Shown here: positions 1 to 7,753 of the stretch, piece by piece
How the letters are laid out: the number at the start of each line of letters is the position of its first letter
Position numbering within the stretch: the stretch's first letter is position 1
Origin: an uncultured Psychroserpens sp.
GTDB taxonomy: Bacteria; Bacteroidota; Bacteroidia; Flavobacteriales; Flavobacteriaceae
Length of the DNA: 64,000 nt
Reading direction: 5' to 3'
NCBI GenBank assembly: GCA_947489585.1
Contig: CANLEE010000007.1
Span: 124,001-188,000, forward strand
Program-made: the position numbers and the translations under genes
The notes under the pieces: generated by a model
Seen by the model: only the letters and a program-made list of their open reading frames with translations
What the model was told of the DNA's origin: nothing
The model's database searches: none

Positions 1-540
1 AAATGGAAATCACTAATTCCTGCAGTAGCTGTTTATGCTGGTATAAATCTTGATTCAAAAAATAATTCATTTACACCTCCAGGTGTAGAAGGAATTAGCC
101 CGAAAATTATGGTGGCAACGCAGAATAACTTTTCTGGAGGTTGGGTTTTAGTTACTAATTTGGTTAAAGATAGAATTGGCACTGATTTTTCAGACTTTCA
201 ATATATCATTACGTTAACACATTCTTTCAGCCCGCAATGGGTTGTTTTTGGAGAAACTCAAGGGATCAAGAGCGATTTCTACTCAGATAATTTATTTAGA
301 TTTGGTGGTGGCTATTTATGGAACAAAGATTTTCAGTTAGACACTGCAGTGACTTTTAATAGTAAGGATACACCGTCAGTTTTTGGTGTTAACTTCGGAA
401 TGTCATACCGCTTTGATTTTCATGTTGATAAAGAAACAGATAATGGTAATTCTCGAGAAGATGCCGACAAAAGGAAGCCGAAAAAGAAAAAGAATAAAAA
501 GAAAAGAACAGATGATTTTGACGATGACGGAAGTCTTTAA
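1..540 (+). CDS. Outer-membrane beta-barrel protein, transporter/MetA-like family (5' end outside window)
   Basis: The reading frame is open from base 1, so the start lies upstream and only the last 179 codons are seen. They show alternating aromatic/glycine strands typical of an outer-membrane barrel, ending in a strand with the pattern MSYRFDFH. I infer the family often annotated as transporter or MetA-pathway phenol-degradation-like protein; the substrate cannot be told. After the last strand comes an unusual charged tail: a run rich in lysine and arginine followed by DDFDDDGSL. The next gene starts 12 bases downstream on the same strand, so they may be cotranscribed. Confidence 0.7.
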   Translation, partial: KWKSLIPAVAVYAGINLDSKNNSFTPPGVEGISPKIMVATQNNFSGGWVLVTNLVKDRIGTDFSDFQYIITLTHSFSPQWVVFGETQGIKSDFYSDNLFRFGGGYLWNKDFQLDTAVTFNSKDTPSVFGVNFGMSYRFDFHVDKETDNGNSREDADKRKPKKKKNKKKRTDDFDDDGSL

Positions 541-552
541 GCTTTATTATGT

Positions 553-1674
553 ATGATTAGTGTTAAAGAAATCCATTCTAAGAGAGATCTAAAAAAGTTT
601 GTTAAGTTTCCTTTTAAGCTCAATAAAAACTCAAAATCTTGGGTACCTCCTATTATCAACGAAGAGTTAAAAACGTTTGATCAAAACATCAACCCCGTTT
701 TTAAAGATGCCGAAGCTCGTTTTTTCTTAGCATACAAAAACAATGAAATTGTTGGTCGTATTGCTGCTATCATCAATTGGTTAGAAGTTAAAGGTAAAAA
801 TGAAAAAAAGATGCGTTTTGGCTGGTTTGACGTTATTGATGATATTAACGTAACCGAAGCCTTATTAAAAAAAGTTCATGAAATTGGTAAGCAACATGAT
901 TTGAAATATGTTGAGGGTCCAGTAGGGTTTTCAAACTTAGACAAAGTTGGTGTTCTTACTGAAGGTTTTGATGAGATTGGAAGTATGATCACATGGCATA
1001 ATTTACCATATTACGCCTCACATTTTGAGCAATTGGGCTATAATGTTGCCAAAAGATACTCAGAAAATGTGATGGAATTTAAAAATATATTACCTGAGTT
1101 TTTCTCAAGAGTGCAGACCTTAATTAAAAAACGTTACGAACTTCGTGCCTTAAACTTCAGCACTAATAAAGACATCATGTCTTATACAGATGAAATGTTT
1201 GAGGTATTTACTAAATCTCATGCAGTCTTATCTTCTTTTGTTGAAATCAATGATGAGCAGCGCGAGTATTTTAAGAAAAAATTTATTGGTTTTCTTAATC
1301 CTGAGTATGTAAAATTCGTGTTAGATAAAGATGATAAACTTGTTGGGTTTGGTATTGTAACACCATCATATGCAAAGGCACTTCAAAAAATGAAAGGGAA
1401 ATTATTTCCTTTTGGAGTTCGTCATCTATTACATGCAAAAAAACACGCAAAGACAGTAACGTTCTATCTAATAGGTGTATTACCTGAATATCAAAACAAA
1501 GGTGTTACAGCAATTATTTTTCATGAATTTCATAAAACGTTTTCAGAGAAAGGTATAGAACTTTGTATTAGAGGTCCAGAGTTAGATGATAATGAAGCGA
1601 TTCATAAGTTATGGAAAAACTTCAAACCTATAACCAATAAAAGACGTTGTACGTTTAAAAAAGATATTGCATAA
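553..1674 (+). CDS. GNAT-fold acyltransferase-like protein (YghO-like)
   Basis: 373 residues. The C-terminal third has a GNAT-like acyl-CoA-binding region (LIGVLPEYQNKGV near residues 302-314) and the N-terminal half resembles proteins annotated as YghO-type N-acetyltransferases. It converges on an AONS/SPT-type gene and lies near a cysteine-synthase-like gene. GNAT-fold proteins of this size act as lipid N-acyltransferases in some bacteria (the bacterial ceramide synthase of Caulobacter is one, from memory), so N-acylation of a sulfonolipid or sphingolipid base is a reasonable guess. The fold is fairly sure; the substrate is inference. Confidence 0.65.
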   Translation: MISVKEIHSKRDLKKFVKFPFKLNKNSKSWVPPIINEELKTFDQNINPVFKDAEARFFLAYKNNEIVGRIAAIINWLEVKGKNEKKMRFGWFDVIDDINVTEALLKKVHEIGKQHDLKYVEGPVGFSNLDKVGVLTEGFDEIGSMITWHNLPYYASHFEQLGYNVAKRYSENVMEFKNILPEFFSRVQTLIKKRYELRALNFSTNKDIMSYTDEMFEVFTKSHAVLSSFVEINDEQREYFKKKFIGFLNPEYVKFVLDKDDKLVGFGIVTPSYAKALQKMKGKLFPFGVRHLLHAKKHAKTVTFYLIGVLPEYQNKGVTAIIFHEFHKTFSEKGIELCIRGPELDDNEAIHKLWKNFKPITNKRRCTFKKDIA

Positions 1675-1703
1675 AAAATCCGATTCATATGAATCGGATT
1701 TTT
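1674..1703. terminator. Bidirectional rho-independent terminator
   Basis: A perfect 30-base palindrome with A-run and T-run flanks (core ATCCGATTC/GAATCGGAT) sits between the convergent GNAT-like and AONS-type genes, so it can serve both strands. Confidence 0.85.
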
Positions 1704-1732
1704 AATTGAATAAATATATCTATCTTTTTACG

Positions 1733-2992
1733 TTATTCACCCATCGCAGCCATAACTGCAGCTGATAAACGCTTATATGTTCCATTATGCAAACGCTCTC
1801 TAATTGCATCAAATGCATCAAGTGTTTCTTCAACATCTTTTAATGTATGTGTTGCTGTAGGTATCATTCTCAACAAGATTAATCCCTTTGGAATTACTGG
1901 ATACACAACAATAGAGCAGAAGATTCCATAGTTTTCGCGTAAATCACGAACTAAAGCCATCGCTTCTGGAATACTTCCTTTTAAATATACCGGAGTTACA
2001 CAACTTTGTGTTGTACCAATATCAAAACCACGCGCTTTAAGTCCAGATTGCAAAGCATCTACAATTGTCCAAAGGTTTTGTTTTAATTCTGGCATTGTTT
2101 TCAGCATTTCTAAACGCTTCAAAGCACCTACAACGAGTTGCATTTGTAGCGATTTAGCAAACATCTGAGAACGCAAGTTATATTTTAAATAATCAATAAT
2201 TTCTTGATCTGCTGCAATAAAAGCTCCTGTACTAGCCAAAGATTTAGCGAAAGTTGCAAAATACACATCAATGTCATCTTGAACACCTTGTTCTTCACCT
2301 GCTCCAGCTCCTGTTTTTCCTAAAGTTCCAAAACCATGTGCATCATCAACAAATAATCTGAAATTAAATTTCTTTTTAAGTGCAACAATTTCTTTTAAAC
2401 GCCCTTGCTCACCACGCATTCCAAATACACCTTCAGAAATTACTAGAATTCCTCCACCAGTTTGCTCGGCCATTTTAGTAGCACGTTCCAAGTTTTTTTC
2501 TAAACTTTCAACATCATTGTGCTTATACGTAAAACGTTTTCCCATATGTAAACGTACACCATCAATAATACAAGCATGTGCATCTACATCATAAACGATA
2601 ATATCATCTTTAGACACTAAAGCATCTACAGTTGACACCATTCCTTGATAACCAAAGTTCAGTAAATAAGCAGCTTCTTTGCTTACAAATTCAGCAAGCT
2701 CATTTTGTAATTGTTCATGAAGTTCTGTATGACCAGACATCATTCGTGCTCCCATTGGGTAGGCAGAACCATATTGAGCAGCTGCATCAGCATCTACTTT
2801 ACGAACTTCTGGATGATTAGCCAAACCCAGATAATCATTAATACTCCAGGTTATCACTTCTTTCCCTTGAAACTTCATTCTATTAGATATCTCTCCTTCT
2901 AGCTTCGGAAACACAAAATATCCTTCAGCTTGAGAAGCCCATTTTCCTAATGGTCCTTTATCTTTATAGATCTTCTCAAATAAATCCTTCAT
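1733..2992 (-). CDS. AONS/serine palmitoyltransferase-family enzyme, likely cysteate-fatty acyltransferase (capnine synthesis)
   Basis: 419-residue PLP enzyme of the alpha-oxoamine synthase family, which condenses an amino acid with an acyl thioester and releases CO2. Visible are a stacking His in DAHAC (H139), DDAHGFG (D216-H219), and the PLP lysine K250 in TFAKSLASTG. It is not in a biotin cluster, and its upstream neighbour is a cysteine-synthase-like enzyme. In Flavobacterium johnsoniae an enzyme of this family joins cysteate to a fatty acyl group in sulfonolipid synthesis, linked to gliding. I infer the same role. Alternatives are serine palmitoyltransferase or glycine C-acetyltransferase. 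Its -7 box is separate from the upstream gene, which has its own terminator. Confidence 0.75.
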   Translation of the reverse strand: MKDLFEKIYKDKGPLGKWASQAEGYFVFPKLEGEISNRMKFQGKEVITWSINDYLGLANHPEVRKVDADAAAQYGSAYPMGARMMSGHTELHEQLQNELAEFVSKEAAYLLNFGYQGMVSTVDALVSKDDIIVYDVDAHACIIDGVRLHMGKRFTYKHNDVESLEKNLERATKMAEQTGGGILVISEGVFGMRGEQGRLKEIVALKKKFNFRLFVDDAHGFGTLGKTGAGAGEEQGVQDDIDVYFATFAKSLASTGAFIAADQEIIDYLKYNLRSQMFAKSLQMQLVVGALKRLEMLKTMPELKQNLWTIVDALQSGLKARGFDIGTTQSCVTPVYLKGSIPEAMALVRDLRENYGIFCSIVVYPVIPKGLILLRMIPTATHTLKDVEETLDAFDAIRERLHNGTYKRLSAAVMAAMGE

Positions 2993-3023
2993 TAAAGCGA
3001 GTTTTTAGTCTTATTAGTTGGGA

Positions 3024-3031
3024 CAAAATTA
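3024..3031 (-). promoter_or_regulatory. Candidate -7 box for the AONS-type gene
   Basis: TAATTTTG on the minus strand matches the Bacteroidota -7 consensus TAnnTTTG and lies 31 bases before the start codon. No clear -33 TTG is seen, so support is partial. Confidence 0.35.
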
Positions 3032-3093
3032 GTTAATATTATTATGATGGCATAATATTTTTATGAACCAATGTTTATATCTGTATCAAACAT

Positions 3094-3130
3094 AAAAAAA
3101 CCTACCACGATCAAACGTGATAGGATTTTT
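3094..3130 (-). terminator. Rho-independent terminator after the cysteine-synthase-like gene
   Basis: On the minus strand a stem TCCTATCACG/CGTGGTAGG with one T-G wobble and loop TTTGAT is followed by seven T. It lies just past the stop at 3150 and separates this gene from the AONS-type gene. Confidence 0.75.
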
Positions 3131-3149
3131 AAACTTATTATTATATTTT

Positions 3150-4187
3150 TTATTTTATATACTGAATTTTCTCAGCGACTTCTCTTTGACTATCAAAGAA
3201 TCCTTGATCTCCCATCCATTTATCACTGTATACTTTACTCATATAACGTGATCCATGATCAGGAAAAATAACCACAACTTTGTCTCCAGTTTTGAATTCG
3301 CCTTCATCTTTAAGTTGCTTCAAGGCTTGCATTGCTGCACCACTTGTATAACCTACAAACAATCCTTCAGTTTTAGAAATTTCACGAGCGGTATGTGCGC
3401 TTTCCTCATCTGTAACTTTTACAAACTTATCTATCAAATCAAAATCTGTAGCTGTAGGAATCAAATTTTTACCTAAACCTTCAATTCGATAAGGATAAAT
3501 CTCTTTATCATCAAATTCACGTGTTTCGTGATACTTTTTAAGCACAGAACCAAAAGCATCAACACCAATAACTTTAATGTTTGAGTTTTGTTCTTTCAAA
3601 TATTTAGAAATACCTGAAATTGTTCCTCCAGTACCGCTACAGGCAACTAAGTGTGTGATTTGCCCTTCAGTTTGTTCCCAAATCTCTGGACCAGTGCTAT
3701 GATAATGTGCATCTAAATTGAGCGCATTAAAATATTGATTGATATAAATAGAACCTTTAATTTCGTCATGTAAGCGCTTTGCGACTTGGTAGTATGAACG
3801 TGGGTCGTCTGCACTAACATTAGCAGGGCACACATAAACTTGTGCTCCCATTGACTTTAACATGTCAATTTTATCTGCAGATGATTTTGAACTTACAGCC
3901 AAAATACATTCATAACCTTTGATAATACTCACCATAGCAATACTAAAACCTGTATTACCTGATGTTGTTTCAATAATCGTATCACCTGGAGTTAAGATGC
4001 CTTGTCTTTCGGCTTCTTCTATAATATGAAGCGCAATTCTATCTTTCGACGAATGACCTGGATTAAAGGCTTCTACTTTAGCAAAGAAGTCACCATCAAA
4101 ATCTTGAGTCATTTTGTTTAATCTGATAAGAGGGGTTTTACCTATTAATTGCAAAACATTATCAAATACTTGTATGTCTTTTTTCAT
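3150..4187 (-). CDS. Cysteine synthase/CBS-family PLP enzyme, candidate cysteate synthase
   Basis: 345-residue fold-type II PLP enzyme. The PLP lysine is K48 in NPGHSSKDR, the phosphate/substrate loop is TSGNTG (75-80), and a [11 protein letters not shown]-phosphate loop follows. The family replaces an O-activated serine side chain with a sulfur nucleophile. The active-site segment differs from the usual NPGGSVKDR (H for G, S for V), suggesting a different nucleophile or substrate. Together with the downstream AONS-family gene this fits cysteate synthesis from phosphoserine and sulfite for sulfonolipids, but ordinary cysteine or cystathionine synthesis cannot be excluded. Confidence 0.75.
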   Translation of the reverse strand: MKKDIQVFDNVLQLIGKTPLIRLNKMTQDFDGDFFAKVEAFNPGHSSKDRIALHIIEEAERQGILTPGDTIIETTSGNTGFSIAMVSIIKGYECILAVSSKSSADKIDMLKSMGAQVYVCPANVSADDPRSYYQVAKRLHDEIKGSIYINQYFNALNLDAHYHSTGPEIWEQTEGQITHLVACSGTGGTISGISKYLKEQNSNIKVIGVDAFGSVLKKYHETREFDDKEIYPYRIEGLGKNLIPTATDFDLIDKFVKVTDEESAHTAREISKTEGLFVGYTSGAAMQALKQLKDEGEFKTGDKVVVIFPDHGSRYMSKVYSDKWMGDQGFFDSQREVAEKIQYIK

Positions 4188-4238
4188 AAATGCTATCTAT
4201 CAGTTTCCTATATTTTAAATCTGAAACGTAAAACCTTG

Positions 4239-4246
4239 CAAAATTA
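4239..4246 (-). promoter_or_regulatory. Candidate -7 box for the cysteine-synthase-like gene
   Basis: TAATTTTG on the minus strand fits TAnnTTTG and lies about 50 bases before the start codon, in the short gap after the oligopeptidase gene. No convincing -33 TTG is visible. Confidence 0.35.
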
Positions 4247-4261
4247 CGACTTTTTTTTGAA

Positions 4262-6322
4262 TTAGGTAGTAATTCCTTCTAAGTCTAGTAAAAAGGCAAA
4301 TTCTTGAGCATCTTCTTTTAAGGCTTCAAAACGCCCAGAAGCGCCACCATGTCCGGCTTCCATGTTGGTTAGCAAGAATAATTTGTTAGAATCTTGTTTA
4401 TAAGTTCTTAGTTTAGCCACCCATTTTGCGGGCTCCCAATATTGAACTTGAGAATCATGTAAACCTGTAGTTACCAGCATGTTTGGAAAAGATTGCTTTT
4501 TCACATTATCATAAGGTGAATAACTCTTGATATAGTCATAATCACTTTTATTATTAGGATTTCCCCATTCATCATACTCACCTGTTGTTAGTGGAATTGA
4601 GTCATCTAGCATTGTTGTTACAACATCAACAAAAGGCACTGCGGCAATCACACCATTGTATAATTGAGGTGCTTCATTAATAATAACCCCCATAACCAAA
4701 CCACCGGCACTTCCACCCATAGCATATAAATGCTCAGGAGAGGTGTAATTTTGAGCAATTAAATGTTTTGAGCAATCTATAAAATCTGTAAATGTATTTT
4801 TCTTTTTATGAAGCTTTCCATTTTCATACCAATCTCTACCCAAATATTCACTTCCTCTAACGTGAGCAATTACGTAAATAAAGCCTCTGTCTAAAAGACT
4901 TAACCGTATTGTTGAAAAATAAGGATCAATAGTTGACCCATAACTTCCGTAGGCATATTGTAACAAAGGTGCGTTTCCATCAAGTTTGGTGTCTTTTCGT
5001 CTTACCAAAGACATTGGAATCTTTGTTCCGTCTTGAGCTGTAGCCCAAATACGCTCAGACGTATACTTATTTTTATCAAAATTAGGATCAAGAACCTCTT
5101 GCTCTTTTTTGATTTCCTTTGTCATCGTTCTCATATTGAAATCAATAACTGAAGAAGGATTCGTTAACGAATTATAGCTATAACGCAGAATTTCGGTATC
5201 AAAATCGACATTGGTTCCTGTGTTAGCTGTATATGTTTCGTTATCAAATGGCAAATAATAATCTTTTGTTTCATCCCAACGCTTTATTCTAATTTGGTTC
5301 AATCCGTTAGAACGTTCACTTACAACTAAGTAATCTTTAAAAATATCAATATCTTCAAGTAAGACATCATCACGATGAACAATAACCTCAACCCAATTTT
5401 CAATACCAGTCTCATTTTCTGGAGTTTTCATGAGTTTAAAATTAGTTGCATTGTTGTGATTTGTCAATATATAGAACCTGTCTTCAAAATGTGATATACT
5501 GTATTCTAATCCACGAATACGCTTTTGAAATATTTTGAAACGGTCATCAGGTGTATCAGCATTCAAAGTATGAAACTCATTGGTTAATGTGCTATAACAA
5601 GCGATAATTATAAATTTTCGAGATTTGGATTTATAAACCGCAACACCAAACGTATCGTCATCTTCAGTAAAAATCAATGTGTCGTTATCTTCAGTCTCTC
5701 CAATTTTATGCTTAAAAACCTCATTTGAGCGTAGGGTTTGCTCATCTTTTTTAGTATAAAACAATGTTGAGTTATCATTAGCCCATGTAGATGATCCTGT
5801 CGTATTTTCAATACGATCAGAAAAAACTTCACCTGTAACCAAACTTTTAATCTGAAGTCTATATTGTCGTCTACCGATGGTATCCATACCAAAAGCGATC
5901 ATAGTATTATCTGGACTCACGCTCAAACCAACTAATCTGAAATATCCATGACCTTCAGCCATTTGATTGCAATCAAACAGTAATTCTTCTTCGGCATCTA
6001 AAGTGCCTTGTTTACGTGTGTAAATTGGATAATCTTTACCTTTTTCATAACGTACAATATACCAATAGCCATTATACTTGTATGGTACAGAAGCGTCGTC
6101 TTCCTTTATTCTTGCTTTCATTTCCTCAAAAAGGGACGCTTCAAAACCTTTAGTATGGGCAGTTTCTTGATGGTAAAACTCATTTTCAGCATGCAAATAA
6201 TCTAATACATTTTGATCTTCTCTTTGATTTAACCAAAAATAATTATCTATTCTTATATCATTATGGATGTCTAATTCCTTCGGAATTTGTCTTGCGACGG
6301 GAACTTCAAGTGTCGTCTTCAT
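4262..6322 (-). CDS. ptrB: Oligopeptidase B (S9A prolyl oligopeptidase family)
   Basis: 686 residues, the usual length for oligopeptidase B, which cleaves small peptides after basic residues. An N-terminal beta-propeller region (about 70-400) precedes an alpha/beta-hydrolase domain. The catalytic triad is visible: S538 in GGSAGG, D623 in LHDSQV and H658 in AGHGGASGR. No signal peptide is seen, so a cytoplasmic location is expected. It is divergent from ybaB with a 63-base gap. A related S9A prolyl endopeptidase is the main alternative; GGSAGGLVMG and the C-terminal layout favour oligopeptidase B. Confidence 0.9.
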   Translation of the reverse strand: MKTTLEVPVARQIPKELDIHNDIRIDNYFWLNQREDQNVLDYLHAENEFYHQETAHTKGFEASLFEEMKARIKEDDASVPYKYNGYWYIVRYEKGKDYPIYTRKQGTLDAEEELLFDCNQMAEGHGYFRLVGLSVSPDNTMIAFGMDTIGRRQYRLQIKSLVTGEVFSDRIENTTGSSTWANDNSTLFYTKKDEQTLRSNEVFKHKIGETEDNDTLIFTEDDDTFGVAVYKSKSRKFIIIACYSTLTNEFHTLNADTPDDRFKIFQKRIRGLEYSISHFEDRFYILTNHNNATNFKLMKTPENETGIENWVEVIVHRDDVLLEDIDIFKDYLVVSERSNGLNQIRIKRWDETKDYYLPFDNETYTANTGTNVDFDTEILRYSYNSLTNPSSVIDFNMRTMTKEIKKEQEVLDPNFDKNKYTSERIWATAQDGTKIPMSLVRRKDTKLDGNAPLLQYAYGSYGSTIDPYFSTIRLSLLDRGFIYVIAHVRGSEYLGRDWYENGKLHKKKNTFTDFIDCSKHLIAQNYTSPEHLYAMGGSAGGLVMGVIINEAPQLYNGVIAAVPFVDVVTTMLDDSIPLTTGEYDEWGNPNNKSDYDYIKSYSPYDNVKKQSFPNMLVTTGLHDSQVQYWEPAKWVAKLRTYKQDSNKLFLLTNMEAGHGGASGRFEALKEDAQEFAFLLDLEGITT

Positions 6323-6350
6323 TTTTCTTTTTAAAAGTCTGACAATTTAG

Positions 6351-6358
6351 TAATTTTG
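6351..6358 (+). promoter_or_regulatory. Candidate -7 box for ybaB
   Basis: TAATTTTG, matching TAnnTTTG, lies 27 bases before the ATG at 6386. It overlaps an in-frame TTG at 6356, which argues against that upstream start. A -33 TTG is not evident. Confidence 0.45.
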
Positions 6359-6385
6359 CAACTTATAACATTAATACTTAACAAT

Positions 6386-6709
6386 ATGTTTGGAGATATG
6401 ATGGGAATGATGGGTAAACTCAAAGAAACCCAGAAAAAAGTTGAAGCAACAAAAGAGCGCCTTCACAGCGTTTTAATTGATATGAATAGTCATGATGAAA
6501 AAGTAAAAGTGACCATTTCTGCCAATCGTACTTTAAAATCAATAACAATTGACGATGAACTTCTTCAAGATAAAGATATGCTTGAAGACTATTTGATTTT
6601 AACCATAAATAAAGCTATTGCTAGAGCAACAACGGTTCATGAAACAGAAGTTTCTGCTGTTGCCAAAGAAGGCATGCCAAACATTCCTGGAATGGACTTA
6701 TTTAAGTAG
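6386..6709 (+). CDS. YbaB/EbfC family nucleoid-associated protein
   Basis: 107 residues starting [14 protein letters not shown]. The family forms small dimeric DNA-binding proteins associated with the nucleoid and often found near recR/dnaX, which are not seen here. The N-terminal Met-rich helix, central strands ([17 protein letters not shown]) and C-terminal helix with [11 protein letters not shown] fit. I chose the ATG at 6386 because the longer open frame begins at a TTG inside the -7 box. It converges on threonine aldolase, leaving only 15 bases between the stops. Confidence 0.85.
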   Translation: MFGDMMGMMGKLKETQKKVEATKERLHSVLIDMNSHDEKVKVTISANRTLKSITIDDELLQDKDMLEDYLILTINKAIARATTVHETEVSAVAKEGMPNIPGMDLFK

Positions 6710-6724
6710 GTATTCGTTTTTATA

Positions 6725-7744
6725 TTAAAAATTATTTAAAACTTCCAAAAGTTGGTCATGCATAACATCGGTATAATCTAAATGTGTGACCATTCGAAGT
6801 TTATTACTTCCCATACCAATAATGTAAATATTTTTATCTGAAAGTTGTTTTAGAAATTCGCTTTCATCGACATGAGATTCTAATTCAAAAATCACAATAT
6901 TGGTTTCGATAGGTTCGACTTTTTTGATAATTGACATATCTTCTAAAACTTTACCTATAGCTTTTGCTTTTTTCTGATCCTCAACTAATCTATCAAGATG
7001 ATGATCTAAAGCATATAAACCTGTTGCTGCAATATAACCCACTTGACGCATACCTCCGCCTAATATTTTTCTAATACGAATCGCACCTTGCATTATATCC
7101 TCATCACCAATCAATACTGAACCCATTGGGCAGCCAAGCCCTTTACTTAAACATACAGATATGGTATCAAACAATTGTCCATAGTCTTTAGTAGTTTCAT
7201 TTGTATTGGCTAAAGCATTCCAAAGTCGTGCGCCATCTAAGTGATAGCCTAAGTTATGCTTATCACAAACGGCTTTAATACGTTTTAACTCTTCAAAATC
7301 CCAGCACGCTCCTCCTCCTTTGTTTGTTGTGTTCTCAACCTCAACTAAAGAGGTTAACGGGCTATGGTAAAAGTCTGGTGGATTTATAGATTCGGCAACT
7401 TGTTGAGCTGTAAACATCCCTCGATTGCCATCAATAAGTTTACATGAAATTCCACTATTAAATGATGCGCCCCCACCTTCATAATTATATATATGTGCAT
7501 ATTTATCACATATCACTTGCTCTCCTGGGTTAGTATGTAGTTTCAAAGCCGCTTGATTGGCCATGCTTCCAGTTGGAAAAAACAAAGCTTGATCTTTCCC
7601 AAACATATCTGCTAAACGTTGTTCCAAAGCATTTACTGAAGGGTCTTCTTTATATACATCATCACCAACTTTAGCAGTTATCATTGCTTCCAACATTCCT
7701 TTGGTTGGCTTAGTAACGGTATCGCTTCTTAAATCTATAATCAT
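6725..7744 (-). CDS. ltaE: Low-specificity L-threonine aldolase
   Basis: 339-residue fold-type I PLP enzyme splitting L-threonine or L-allo-threonine into glycine and acetaldehyde. The PLP lysine is K201 in CLSKGLGCPMGS, and the opening DLRSDTVTKPT and the stacking His in KYAHIYNYE (H84) are diagnostic. Length is normal. It follows the secreted metalloprotease gene with a 9-base gap on the same strand, so the two may be cotranscribed although no functional link is obvious. Confidence 0.9.
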   Translation of the reverse strand: MIIDLRSDTVTKPTKGMLEAMITAKVGDDVYKEDPSVNALEQRLADMFGKDQALFFPTGSMANQAALKLHTNPGEQVICDKYAHIYNYEGGGASFNSGISCKLIDGNRGMFTAQQVAESINPPDFYHSPLTSLVEVENTTNKGGGACWDFEELKRIKAVCDKHNLGYHLDGARLWNALANTNETTKDYGQLFDTISVCLSKGLGCPMGSVLIGDEDIMQGAIRIRKILGGGMRQVGYIAATGLYALDHHLDRLVEDQKKAKAIGKVLEDMSIIKKVEPIETNIVIFELESHVDESEFLKQLSDKNIYIIGMGSNKLRMVTHLDYTDVMHDQLLEVLNNF

Positions 7745-7753
7745 GTTTTAATC

